Source: an uncultured Christensenellaceae bacterium (GTDB lineage: Bacteria > Bacillota > Clostridia > Christensenellales > Borkfalkiaceae). From it: a DNA stretch of 64,000 bases. The notes under the pieces were generated by a model that was not told where the DNA came from, searched no databases, and saw nothing but the letters and a program-made list of their open reading frames with translations. The stretch covers positions 1 through 64,000 of the forward strand of contig CAJUSA010000011.1 in the NCBI GenBank assembly GCA_910589015.1. Reading direction: 5' to 3'. The position numbers and the translations under genes were made by a program. How positions within the stretch are numbered: position 1 is the first letter of the stretch; every line of letters begins with the position of its first letter. Positions 18,062 through 25,785 of the stretch are shown piece after piece.

Positions 18062-18090
18062 TTGCTTTTTCCCGCAGGTTATGCTATACT
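18062..18090 (+). promoter_or_regulatory. Promoter for the DnaB/DnaD-type primosome gene
   Basis: TTGCTT, 17-base spacer, TATACT on the plus strand, about 80 bases before the start at 18,173. A good sigma-70 type match. It is arranged divergently with the sbcDC promoter, so the two start regions face away from each other within about 100 bases. Confidence 0.6.
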
Positions 18091-18108
18091 TATTTTATAT
18101 CTCACATC

Positions 18109-18137
18109 ATTATAAACCTTTTTCGAAAAAAAAGCAA
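18109..18137 (-). promoter_or_regulatory. Promoter for the sbcDC run
   Basis: On the minus strand: TTGCTT (18,137-18,132), 17-base spacer, TATAAT (18,114-18,109). The predicted transcript starts near 18,102 and would lead into sbcD at 18,028. It lies just beyond the plus-strand promoter, giving a compact back-to-back control region. Confidence 0.6.
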
Positions 18138-18172
18138 GCGCAAAAAGCGCGTTTTCGCAAACGGGAGGAAGT

Positions 18173-19885
18173 ATGTCGTTCAGTTCCTTTTCGAAGGATT
18201 TCAACGCGAATATGTACACGAGCGTGGAAAACCAGTTTATCACCAAATATCTGCCGCAGGCAGAGGGCGACGCCGTCCGCGTTTATCTTTACGGCTTGTA
18301 TCTTTGCTCATGCAAACAGGAATTCGACGCGCACAGCGCTGCCGCGCTTTTGAAGATCCCCTACGAACGCCTGCTTGAAATTTTCGGATTCTGGGAAGAC
18401 TGCGATCTTATCCGCATTCTCTCGCGCGAGCCGCTCTTTGTGGAATATTTGCCCGTCAACGCCGCGATCGGCAGACCGAAATCGATCCGTCCCGAAAAGT
18501 ACGCGCAATTCAACAAAGAGCTTTATAAGCTGTTGCAAAAAGCGGGCAAGGATTTCAAGCCTTACGAAATGCAACGCATTTTGGAATTTCTCGAAAACAA
18601 CCCCATGGAACAGCAGGCTTTTCTGCTCGTCGTGGAATACTGCGCCAAAAAAGACGGCGACCGCCTTTCTTGCGCCCATGTGCTCAATAAAGCAAACAAA
18701 CTTTGCGCCGATCATAAATTTACATACGAGCAAGTCGAACAGAATTTTGCCGACTTCAATAACCGCGAAAAAGAACTTTCGCAACTCTTTGCCCTTCTCG
18801 GCATTTACAAAAAGCCGCAGGAAAGCGACTATCTCTACCTCGACCGGTGGGCGCAGCGCGGCGTGGAATGGGGCGCGGTGCTCGCCTGCGCGAAAACGCT
18901 CAAAAAAGGTACGCTTTCCACACTCGATTCACTCGTCGACGAACTGTGCGAAAAAGACGCTAAGACGCGCACGGCGGCGGCGGAATACCTCGCTCTGCGC
19001 GAAGAACTGACTTCGATCGTATTCAAAGTCGCACGAAAGCTGGGCGTCAAGGTGCAGAACCCGCGCCCCTACTGCGAAGAATACGCCGAAAAATGGCTCG
19101 AACGCGGATACGACGGCGAAAGTCTGTTCCTGCTTGCCGCTCTCGGTTTGAAACTCGGCTACGGATTCGAAGAACTGAACGCGCTGATCGAAAAACTGTA
19201 CCGCGAGGGCGTCGTCGACGGCGCGGGCGTGAGCGCTTACTGCGCGTCGCAGGATAAACAGCTCAGAATGTTGCAAAAGATTCAGAGCGTTTGCGGCGTC
19301 GTACGCAAAACGCAGACGGTGCTCGATATGCTGTCCGCCTGGCAGAGCTGGAATTTTTCGGACGCCATGATCATGGAAGCCGCAAAGCGCAGCGCCAACG
19401 CGAGCGCGCCCGTTCCGTATATGAACAAATTGCTTTCCGAATGGAAACGGCTGAACGTATTCGAAGTGAGCGACATTCCCGAGCGCAACGCCGCCCCTTC
19501 TTCGCAAAAGGAATACCGCAGCGAGGCGGCGATCGCGGCAGACAGCCGCAGCGAACGGGAAAATTATTACGCCCGACTGCATGCAAAAGCGGTCGCCTCC
19601 GCCGAGCGAGTGCGCAAGACGCTCGAACGCGACGAGGAATACGCCTGCGCCGACGCCGCCGTCCGCACGGGGGAAATCGCGCTTGCCAAAGCCGAATTTT
19701 ACGAACCGCAGAATATCCCCTCGATCCGTTCCGCGCTCGAACAGGCGCAAAAAACACGCGCCGCCGCGCTGTTGCGGCTGAACTTGCGCGAAGAAGATTT
19801 ACTGCCGAAATATACATGCATCAAATGTTCGGATACGGGATACCTGCCCGACGGAAAACTTTGCGACTGTTACAAAAAGGCGTAA
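18173..19885 (+). CDS. DnaB/DnaD-type primosome protein with helicase-loader-like zinc tail
   Basis: A 570-residue protein. The N-terminal part (MSFSSFSKDFNANMYTSVEN; VEYLPV) and the middle part look like the winged-helix and DnaD-like helical modules of Firmicutes replication initiation proteins. The last 100 residues form a coiled segment ending in YTCIKCSDTGYLPDGK and LCDCYK, a CxxC...CxC zinc motif normally found at the start of DnaI/DnaC-type helicase loaders, just before their AAA+ domain. The protein stops where that ATPase domain would begin. Start chosen at GGGAGGAAGT-ATG. Role inferred: helicase loading at origins, acting on DnaB. It is the only plus-strand gene of the chromosomal part. 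Confidence 0.75.
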   Translation: MSFSSFSKDFNANMYTSVENQFITKYLPQAEGDAVRVYLYGLYLCSCKQEFDAHSAAALLKIPYERLLEIFGFWEDCDLIRILSREPLFVEYLPVNAAIGRPKSIRPEKYAQFNKELYKLLQKAGKDFKPYEMQRILEFLENNPMEQQAFLLVVEYCAKKDGDRLSCAHVLNKANKLCADHKFTYEQVEQNFADFNNREKELSQLFALLGIYKKPQESDYLYLDRWAQRGVEWGAVLACAKTLKKGTLSTLDSLVDELCEKDAKTRTAAAEYLALREELTSIVFKVARKLGVKVQNPRPYCEEYAEKWLERGYDGESLFLLAALGLKLGYGFEELNALIEKLYREGVVDGAGVSAYCASQDKQLRMLQKIQSVCGVVRKTQTVLDMLSAWQSWNFSDAMIMEAAKRSANASAPVPYMNKLLSEWKRLNVFEVSDIPERNAAPSSQKEYRSEAAIAADSRSERENYYARLHAKAVASAERVRKTLERDEEYACADAAVRTGEIALAKAEFYEPQNIPSIRSALEQAQKTRAAALLRLNLREEDLLPKYTCIKCSDTGYLPDGKLCDCYKKA

Positions 19886-20012
19886 AAATGCCATTGATTA
19901 TGTCACACATAGTAATTTATGTCTGACATAATACTATGCAATAAGCGAAAAATAACCCTTTTCTCTGTTGATAAAGAAAAAAAGAAACTTTGCGGAAAGT
20001 TCTTTTTCTAAA

Positions 20013-20041
20013 AAAACGCCCCTTTCGGGGCGTTTTTCTCT
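20013..20041 (+). terminator. Intrinsic terminator after the primosome gene
   Basis: Stem AAAACGCCCC / GGGGCGTTTT with loop tttc, followed by TTTTTCTC on the plus strand. The run of A before the stem lets it also work on the minus strand for readthrough from nnr. It is 127 bases after the stop codon; the AT-rich sequence between shows nothing else. Confidence 0.85.
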
Positions 20042-20049
20042 ATTTTTAG

Positions 20050-20151
20050 ATTCCTCGACTGCGCTCGGAATGACAATTGACCTTTTGTATGTCGAGCAAA
20101 ATTCTCTGTCATAGCAAACTTTCCCCGTCATGTCGAGCGAAGTCGAGACAT
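20050..20151. repeat. Interspersed palindromic repeat units
   Basis: Three related short units lie in the nnr 3' intergenic space: CTCGACTGCGCTCGGAATGA, a partial TGTCGAGCA, and ATGTCGAGCGAAGTCGAGAC at 20,130-20,149. The last forms an imperfect hairpin around TCGAGCGAAGTCGA. They look like REP-type intergenic repeats. Copy number in the genome cannot be told from one window. Confidence 0.45.
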
Positions 20152-20159
20152 CTCTTTTT

Positions 20160-21593
20160 TCAAAGCGTCCGCATGACCGCAGGCAAAAAATTTACAATAT
20201 CCTGCGCGTCGGGCGCGTATTCGCCCATACGTTCGGCGGCGATTTCCCCCGCCCTGCCCACAACGTAACACGCGCAACAAGCCGCATCGAACAAGGGAAC
20301 CCCACGCGCGACCGTTCCCGCAAGATAACCTGCAAGCACGTCGCCGCTGCCCCCTTTGGCAAGCGCGGGACTGCCCGCCGCGATAATCGCCGTGCGTTTT
20401 CCGTCGGTGATGATCGTGCGGTTATTTTTGAGCACGAGCGTTACGCCGTATTCCGCCGCAAACCGCCGCGCATTTTCCGTTCCGCCGCGCAAAATTTCCG
20501 CCGTACTCTTGCCGCACAGGCGCGAAAATTCCTTCGGATGGGGCGTTAAAACGACGCGGCATTTTTTCTCTTTCAGCGCGTCGGCGCCGTAACACGCAAG
20601 CACGTTCAGCGCGTCGGCGTCGATCAAAAGCGTTCCGCGGTATTCCGCCAGCAACTTCTGCGTCAAACCGTAAAGATCTTCGTCGGCGCCCATTCCCATA
20701 CCGAGCGCAATGCAGTCCGCACCCGACAGCGATTCGTCGATCCTCTGAAACCGCCGCAAAATAACGGCGGGAAGTTTGCCGACCGCGCAGGGATATAATT
20801 CTTCGGACGCATAGAGATTAGTATACCCCGCGCCCGATTTCAAACACGCGCCCGCAGATAAAAACGCGGCGCCGCTGAACGCGTTTCCCGCAAGAATTGC
20901 CGCCGCGCCGTAATCGCCCTTGTTCGTATGCGATTTCCGTTTCGGGAAAAATTGTTTGACGTCGTCCCCTTCCCAAACTTCCGTGCCCCGATCGCCCGCG
21001 ATCCCGATATCCGCCACGCGGATTTTTCCCGCCATATCCGCCCCGTCGGCAAGCAACAAAGCCTCTTTCAACTGCCCGATCGTCAACGTTTCGTCCGCGC
21101 GGACGCAGGGATCGAGCGCAACGCCCCCTTCCGCCAATCCGCTCGGAACGTCGCATGCGATCACATAAGCGCCGCTCTGATTGATAAAGGAAACGAGATT
21201 TGCCCCGTCGCCCTCGATCGCGCGCGTCAGTCCCGTGCCGAACAGACAGTCGACGATCAAAGCGTACCGCCTGCGCGGAATTCTGCCCATGCAGGCGCCG
21301 AATTTTTCCTTCTGTACGGCGCAGTCGGGCGAAAATTTTTGCGCAAGGCAGATCACGTCCGCGTCGTAACCGCCTTCCCTCACATAACGCGCCGCAACAA
21401 ACCCGTCGCCGCCGTTATTTCCGCCGCCGCACACAAAAAGCACGTCGCCGATGCCTTTTTCCCGCATCACGGCGCAAACGCGGTCGGCAAGCGCCTTGCC
21501 TGCCCGTTCCATCAGCACGAGCGAAGACGTTCCCGCCTCGATCGTCTGCGCGTCCAGCACACGCATGCGCTCGTTCGTATAGGCAAATTTCAT
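20160..21593 (-). CDS. nnr: Bifunctional NAD(P)H-hydrate epimerase / ADP-dependent dehydratase
   Basis: A 477-residue fusion enzyme repairing hydrated NAD(P)H. The N-terminal epimerase half has LMERAGKALAD, CGGGNNGGDGFVAARYV and CDVPSGL. The C-terminal kinase-like dehydratase half (from about residue 215) has AGNAFSGAAFLSA, LTPHPKEFSRL and the ATP-site KGGSGDVLAGYLAG. Complete by length. It starts 17 bases after the birA stop. Confidence 0.95.
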   Translation of the reverse strand: MKFAYTNERMRVLDAQTIEAGTSSLVLMERAGKALADRVCAVMREKGIGDVLFVCGGGNNGGDGFVAARYVREGGYDADVICLAQKFSPDCAVQKEKFGACMGRIPRRRYALIVDCLFGTGLTRAIEGDGANLVSFINQSGAYVIACDVPSGLAEGGVALDPCVRADETLTIGQLKEALLLADGADMAGKIRVADIGIAGDRGTEVWEGDDVKQFFPKRKSHTNKGDYGAAAILAGNAFSGAAFLSAGACLKSGAGYTNLYASEELYPCAVGKLPAVILRRFQRIDESLSGADCIALGMGMGADEDLYGLTQKLLAEYRGTLLIDADALNVLACYGADALKEKKCRVVLTPHPKEFSRLCGKSTAEILRGGTENARRFAAEYGVTLVLKNNRTIITDGKRTAIIAAGSPALAKGGSGDVLAGYLAGTVARGVPLFDAACCACYVVGRAGEIAAERMGEYAPDAQDIVNFLPAVMRTL

Positions 21594-21610
21594 GAAAAAT
21601 CCCCCGAAAA

Positions 21611-22294
21611 TTACAGTCTGACGCTCACTTCCGCCGCCGAAAGCGCGCTGATTTTTCCGTCGCGCTCGATTTCCAGCCGCCCGTCATCAAGCACCCGCCG
21701 CGCCGTTGCCGCATAGCGCTCTTCCGCCGTGACGACGGTGATTGCACCCAACCGGACGCATTCGCGGTAGAGCTTATCGCTTTGAAGAAAGCCCGTCCCG
21801 CAAAAATGAGCGATAAGCCGGTCGCGCACTTGCCCGCACGAAAGAGTACGCCCCGACGCCTCGTTGAGATTAACGGCGATATCGGAAAGCCCGCCCAGAT
21901 TGTTGGAAACGTTCAGCCCGATCCCCACGATACTGTTTTTGATTTCCCCGCCCGAGAAGGTATTCTCGATCAGGATCCCCGCAATTTTTCTGCCGCCGAC
22001 CAACACGTCGTTCGGCCATTTAATGACGGGTTCGATGCCGAATTCTTCCGCCGTGCGGCAGACGCTCACGGCGGCATGCTGCATAATGTAAAACGCGTTG
22101 CGCGACGGAAAATCCGAAAAAAACCGCAAAAAGGAAAGATACACTCCGCCTTCGCACGAGAGGAAGGAGCGCCCCTTCGTGCCCTTTCCGCCCGTCTGAC
22201 GGCGGGCACATACCGCGATGTCTTCCCCGCTTTCGAGATAGCGGCGGATATAGTCGTTCGTCGAACCGACTTCTTGCAAATACTCAATCTTCAT
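21611..22294 (-). CDS. birA: Biotin-[acetyl-CoA carboxylase] ligase, class I
   Basis: A 227-residue ligase without the N-terminal DNA-binding domain, so not a repressor. Motifs: EVGSTNDYIRRYL, the biotinyl-AMP loop RQTGGKGTKGRS and IKWPNDVLVGGRKIAGILIE. The C-terminal cap domain (YAATARRVLDDGRLEIERDG) is present. The start overlaps recX by 11 bases. Confidence 0.95.
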   Translation of the reverse strand: MKIEYLQEVGSTNDYIRRYLESGEDIAVCARRQTGGKGTKGRSFLSCEGGVYLSFLRFFSDFPSRNAFYIMQHAAVSVCRTAEEFGIEPVIKWPNDVLVGGRKIAGILIENTFSGGEIKNSIVGIGLNVSNNLGGLSDIAVNLNEASGRTLSCGQVRDRLIAHFCGTGFLQSDKLYRECVRLGAITVVTAEERYAATARRVLDDGRLEIERDGKISALSAAEVSVRL

Positions 22295-22898
22295 CGTTTT
22301 TCAGTCGTTCCATTGCGGCGCGCGCCGTATCGTAATCATACCCCTTCGACAGCAGATAGCGGTAAGCCTTTTGCAAGACGTTCCGATCGGGAACCTTGCC
22401 GTGCAGATATTTTTCGAGAACGCGCTTTGCACTCTCTTCCTCGTCGGCGATCGCCGAAACGGCGCTTTGCACCGCTTCTTCCCCGACGCCTTTGCGCCTG
22501 AGTTCCAACGCGATGAGCCGTCCGCCTTTTTTCTTGGAAACGCTTTCGCAATACCGCTGCGCATAGAGCTCGTCGTCGAGAAATCCGTACCCCTTCATTT
22601 TTTCCACGACGTAATCGCTCACGTCCTGTAAATAGCCCTTGCGTTTGAGAAAGGCGCGGATCTCGTGTTCGGTTTTCATGGTCGCAGAAATATGCGACAG
22701 CGCCTTATCGAGCGCGGTCGCCTTTTCGCTCTCGAGCTGCATGCGCGAAAGTTCTTCGGCGGTGACGACACTGCCCGTTTTCAGGCGGTTTTTCATGACC
22801 GTTTCCAACGTCATGCCGCAGAAAAACACACCGTCCACCTCGATATTACACCGCAATTTATCGTGTTTTTGCGGCGAAATGCCCGTTATTTCAGACAT
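22284..22898 (-). CDS. recX: RecX family regulator of RecA
   Basis: About 204 residues with three tandem three-helix RecX modules. Recognisable are HEIRAFLKRKGY, VEKMKGYGFLDDELYAQRYCES and RRKGVGEEAVQSAV, then YRYLLSKGYDYDTARAA. I place the start at 22,898 (MSEITGIS), four bases after the stop of the upstream gene, suggesting coupled translation. An in-frame ATG at 22,937 lies inside that gene and has no clear site. Acts by modulating RecA filaments. Confidence 0.88.
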   Translation of the reverse strand: MSEITGISPQKHDKLRCNIEVDGVFFCGMTLETVMKNRLKTGSVVTAEELSRMQLESEKATALDKALSHISATMKTEHEIRAFLKRKGYLQDVSDYVVEKMKGYGFLDDELYAQRYCESVSKKKGGRLIALELRRKGVGEEAVQSAVSAIADEEESAKRVLEKYLHGKVPDRNVLQKAYRYLLSKGYDYDTARAAMERLKNDED

Positions 22899-22902
22899 AG
22901 TA

Positions 22903-24222
22903 CTATGCAACCCCGTTCCAAACGCGATTTTGCGCAAACCATTCGGTATCTTTTAGTATTTTATCGTTATGCGAGCACCAGAGTTTCAAGCTCTTCTCGG
23001 CTTCCTCTTCGCTCTTGCCGAAGTAGAACACAATGTTGCCGTTCATTGATTCGAACCCCTTTGTGGAATAATCTTCGTTGAGAATGCCGACCGTGGTAAC
23101 GTAAATATACTTCGTGTATTGGCTCATTCTGTCGATCGCCTCCTGCGTGGGGAAGGTACTCTTGTATCGGTCGGGATGAGTTTCGGTGGGTTTCGAGGCA
23201 TATTCGTATGTACCCGCGCACGAACAGATCGCGATATTTTCGGGCGTGATCTTCTCGAGCAATACCTCGTTGGAAGAGGTGGAAGATCCGTGATGCCCGC
23301 CCTTATACAACACGCAGTGCGGCAGATCGTTGCTTTCCGCAAGCGATTGTTCGCCCCCTTTTTCAAGGTCGCCCGTGAACAGATAGTTATATTCCTCTTG
23401 CCCGACCGTCTGCGTTAAGAGCATGCAAACCGAATAATTATTTTCCGTGCTCGCCGTTTCTTCGTAATATTTTTGGTAGAGAATATTCATGGAAACGGTC
23501 TTGCTTTCGTTTAAGTAATAGGTCTTTTTCGCGCCGTCCGTTTCGTTCCAGCATTGCAGGGCGGTGTAGACCTGTGTCTCCCATTTTTCCGCACAGTATT
23601 CGGTTGCCGCAACGTATTTGGCATACAGCGTTTCGTTTCCCTTATCGGTTTGCATTTTTTGATTGGTGCCCGCAAACTGAATGATCGTACCGATCCGATA
23701 CTGATACAAAAATCCCGTATACGAATCGCCCTTCTTCTGCCCCACAAGCCCCGCAATGTGGTCCTCGTGCGCGTGGGTTGCGATCACATATTCGAGCACG
23801 TCGTCGGTACAATAGGTCGCAACATAATCGAGCATTTCCTGCGATGGCGCAGTCGTCGCCTTGGCGCCCGCGTCGATCAACACTTCGGTATTGCCCGATT
23901 TGATGAGCACGCAGTCGCCTACGTTCGCAACGCCGAGTTCCAAAAAGTGAATGGACAGATCCGCCGAAGAGATCTCGGCAAAATCGCCCGCCGAAATATC
24001 GCCCGCAACGCCGCCGTTGTTGCCCTGATTGCCCGCGGGATCGAGCCAGCCGTCGAGCCTGCCCGTTTTATAAAGCCAATAGCCGACCGCCCCGAGAATG
24101 AGAACGAGGACGAGAACGACCGCGACCGTCGCCCAGAAGGCTTTGGGATTTTTCCGCGCCGCTTTTTCCGCCGTGCGATACGCTTGGTTTACTGCTCTTT
24201 TGTTACTTGATTTTTTCGCCAT
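22903..24222 (-). CDS. Secreted or anchored metallo-beta-lactamase-fold protein, ComEC C-terminal-like
   Basis: A 439-residue protein with a basic N-terminus and one transmembrane helix (about residues 30-52, WATVAVVLVLVLILGAVGYW), then a beta-lactamase-fold domain outside the membrane. Metal motifs are ATHAHEDHIAGL and LYKGGHHGSS, plus FTGDLE. This is the pattern of ComEC/Rec2-like extracellular hydrolases and stand-alone late-competence-like proteins; the substrate may be nucleic acid or phosphodiester. Followed directly by recX. Confidence 0.85.
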   Translation of the reverse strand: MAKKSSNKRAVNQAYRTAEKAARKNPKAFWATVAVVLVLVLILGAVGYWLYKTGRLDGWLDPAGNQGNNGGVAGDISAGDFAEISSADLSIHFLELGVANVGDCVLIKSGNTEVLIDAGAKATTAPSQEMLDYVATYCTDDVLEYVIATHAHEDHIAGLVGQKKGDSYTGFLYQYRIGTIIQFAGTNQKMQTDKGNETLYAKYVAATEYCAEKWETQVYTALQCWNETDGAKKTYYLNESKTVSMNILYQKYYEETASTENNYSVCMLLTQTVGQEEYNYLFTGDLEKGGEQSLAESNDLPHCVLYKGGHHGSSTSSNEVLLEKITPENIAICSCAGTYEYASKPTETHPDRYKSTFPTQEAIDRMSQYTKYIYVTTVGILNEDYSTKGFESMNGNIVFYFGKSEEEAEKSLKLWCSHNDKILKDTEWFAQNRVWNGVA

Positions 24223-24240
24223 AGTATAGTATATGCCCCT

Positions 24241-24576
24241 TTATATCAAACCGAACGCCTGCGCGATTTCAATGACCGCCGCGTCGATATTGTGCAAAAA
24301 TTTATTAAGCGCTTTCTGCGCGCCCGCGTCGATCACGCCGTCCTCGGTGGTGCGCAACACCTTGACGATCATATCCGAATTGGAATAAATGACTTTGCAT
24401 TCTTCCTCGACCATGGTAAACGCGGCGTCCTCGCTTTCGCTCTGAATGCGGTGCAGTTCTTTCACCGCGCGGTTGATTTCGGAAAAAAGTTCGGCATTGC
24501 CGCTTGCAAACAATTCTTTCATCGCCCCGTTCAGCCGCACGAGCTGTTCGGCAAAGGCGGTCAGTTCTTGTTCCAT
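24241..24576 (-). CDS. Small conserved helical protein, unknown
   Basis: A 111-residue soluble protein predicted to be mostly helical (MEQELTAFAEQLVRLNGAMKELF), acidic, no recognised domain. I use the start at 24,576, which shares one base with the stop of the upstream pyrophosphorylase (TAATG). A longer reading to 24,693 would run inside that gene and is not supported. The tight link suggests a partner of the neighbouring enzymes, but this is inference. Confidence 0.55.
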   Translation of the reverse strand: MEQELTAFAEQLVRLNGAMKELFASGNAELFSEINRAVKELHRIQSESEDAAFTMVEEECKVIYSNSDMIVKVLRTTEDGVIDAGAQKALNKFLHNIDAAVIEIAQAFGLI

Positions 24577-25784
24577 TACAGTTTCACCCCGTTTTTGATC
24601 AAAAGCGCGCGGGCGGTTTCCACGCTGTCGACCCCCTGCGCATTCTTCACAGGCGCAAATTCGCGCTCGCGCACCACCTCGCAGGGCAGACAACTGCCCA
24701 TAAGCGCTATCAGATCGAGAATAAGCGTTTCGAACTTATAGCCGTTAGGCTGTTTCGGCACGATCCGCTCGCCCGATTCATCGCAATAGGGAATTTTTTT
24801 CTCGACGACGTGCACGGGAATCCCCTTATCGGCGATCTCTTCGAGCTTGTTTTTCTCGAACAGATAATTGAGAATCACGCCGAAACGGTAGCTCAGTTCC
24901 CCGTCGGCATCGCGCGCAAACGCCATTTCGGGCGGCAGTTCGTAATATTCCACGACGCGCGGCACGCCGTCTTCCAAGCAAAGCACCCCCACGCGTTCTT
25001 CGGGACACGTCTTTTTGACCACTTTCGCGCCCGTTTTGCAACCGCTTGCGATCGTCGCACCCAAAAAAACGGGATCAGCGATGTTCTGCAAAACGTTATC
25101 GACCGCAAACACGTTGAACCATTGCACGTTTCGGTAAACCTTTTCCTGCAACAAACCCGAACGGACAAGCGAAGAATACCAACCGCCGTTGCCGTTCGGC
25201 GCGCCCGCGATCGTATTTTTCTCTTCCAAAAGCAGTTTGCCGTTAAAATCGACGCACGCCGCCGTATCCTGCACGAAAAAGCCGATATATTCCTCGGGAT
25301 AACCGAAATAGCCGTGTTCTTTGAAAAAAGCGCGCGTTTCTTCGTCGTTCTTCCCGCTCGTCATCACGGCGAGCGGAACGTATGCCGAACAGACGGAACA
25401 GACCTCTTTGAGCCGATCCATAAGCAAACCGAAAATGGGAAGGTCGTGCGTCAGCCCCATATTAAACGCGCCCTTGGGCTTATCGCTGCCCAACCGCGTG
25501 CCCTGCCCGCCCGCGAGCAACACTGCCGCAAGTTTTCCTTCGCGGATCGCCGCCGTGCCGATTTTGGCAAACTCTTCTTTGCACGCCGCAATATCCTGCA
25601 CCGAAAAGCCCGCGATCGGTTCGATCTTGCCGCACGGACGCACGCTCTCTCGCAAAGCCAGCGTATCCCAGTCGATTTGGGCGATCTGCCTTTCGAGCGC
25701 GGTTTTTTGCGCGCCTTCCGCCTTCTGCCAGACGGACAGGATATGATCCTGCCCGTGCGACAGCAAAACTTTTTTTATATCCAT
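24576..25784 (-). CDS. UDP-sugar pyrophosphorylase (UDPGP family)
   Basis: About 402 residues. The nucleotidyltransferase signature LLAGGQGTRLGSDKPKG is at residues 90-104, followed by VMTSGKNDEETRAFF and FFVQDTAACVDF. This matches the eukaryote-like UTP:hexose-1-phosphate / UDP-GlcNAc pyrophosphorylase branch, common in Clostridia. Start taken at 25,784 (MDIKKVLL) one base after the alpha-galactosidase stop. The context with alpha-galactosidase suggests handling of galactose- or glucose-1-phosphate; the sugar is not proven. Confidence 0.9.
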   Translation of the reverse strand: MDIKKVLLSHGQDHILSVWQKAEGAQKTALERQIAQIDWDTLALRESVRPCGKIEPIAGFSVQDIAACKEEFAKIGTAAIREGKLAAVLLAGGQGTRLGSDKPKGAFNMGLTHDLPIFGLLMDRLKEVCSVCSAYVPLAVMTSGKNDEETRAFFKEHGYFGYPEEYIGFFVQDTAACVDFNGKLLLEEKNTIAGAPNGNGGWYSSLVRSGLLQEKVYRNVQWFNVFAVDNVLQNIADPVFLGATIASGCKTGAKVVKKTCPEERVGVLCLEDGVPRVVEYYELPPEMAFARDADGELSYRFGVILNYLFEKNKLEEIADKGIPVHVVEKKIPYCDESGERIVPKQPNGYKFETLILDLIALMGSCLPCEVVREREFAPVKNAQGVDSVETARALLIKNGVKL

Positions 25785-25785
25785 G

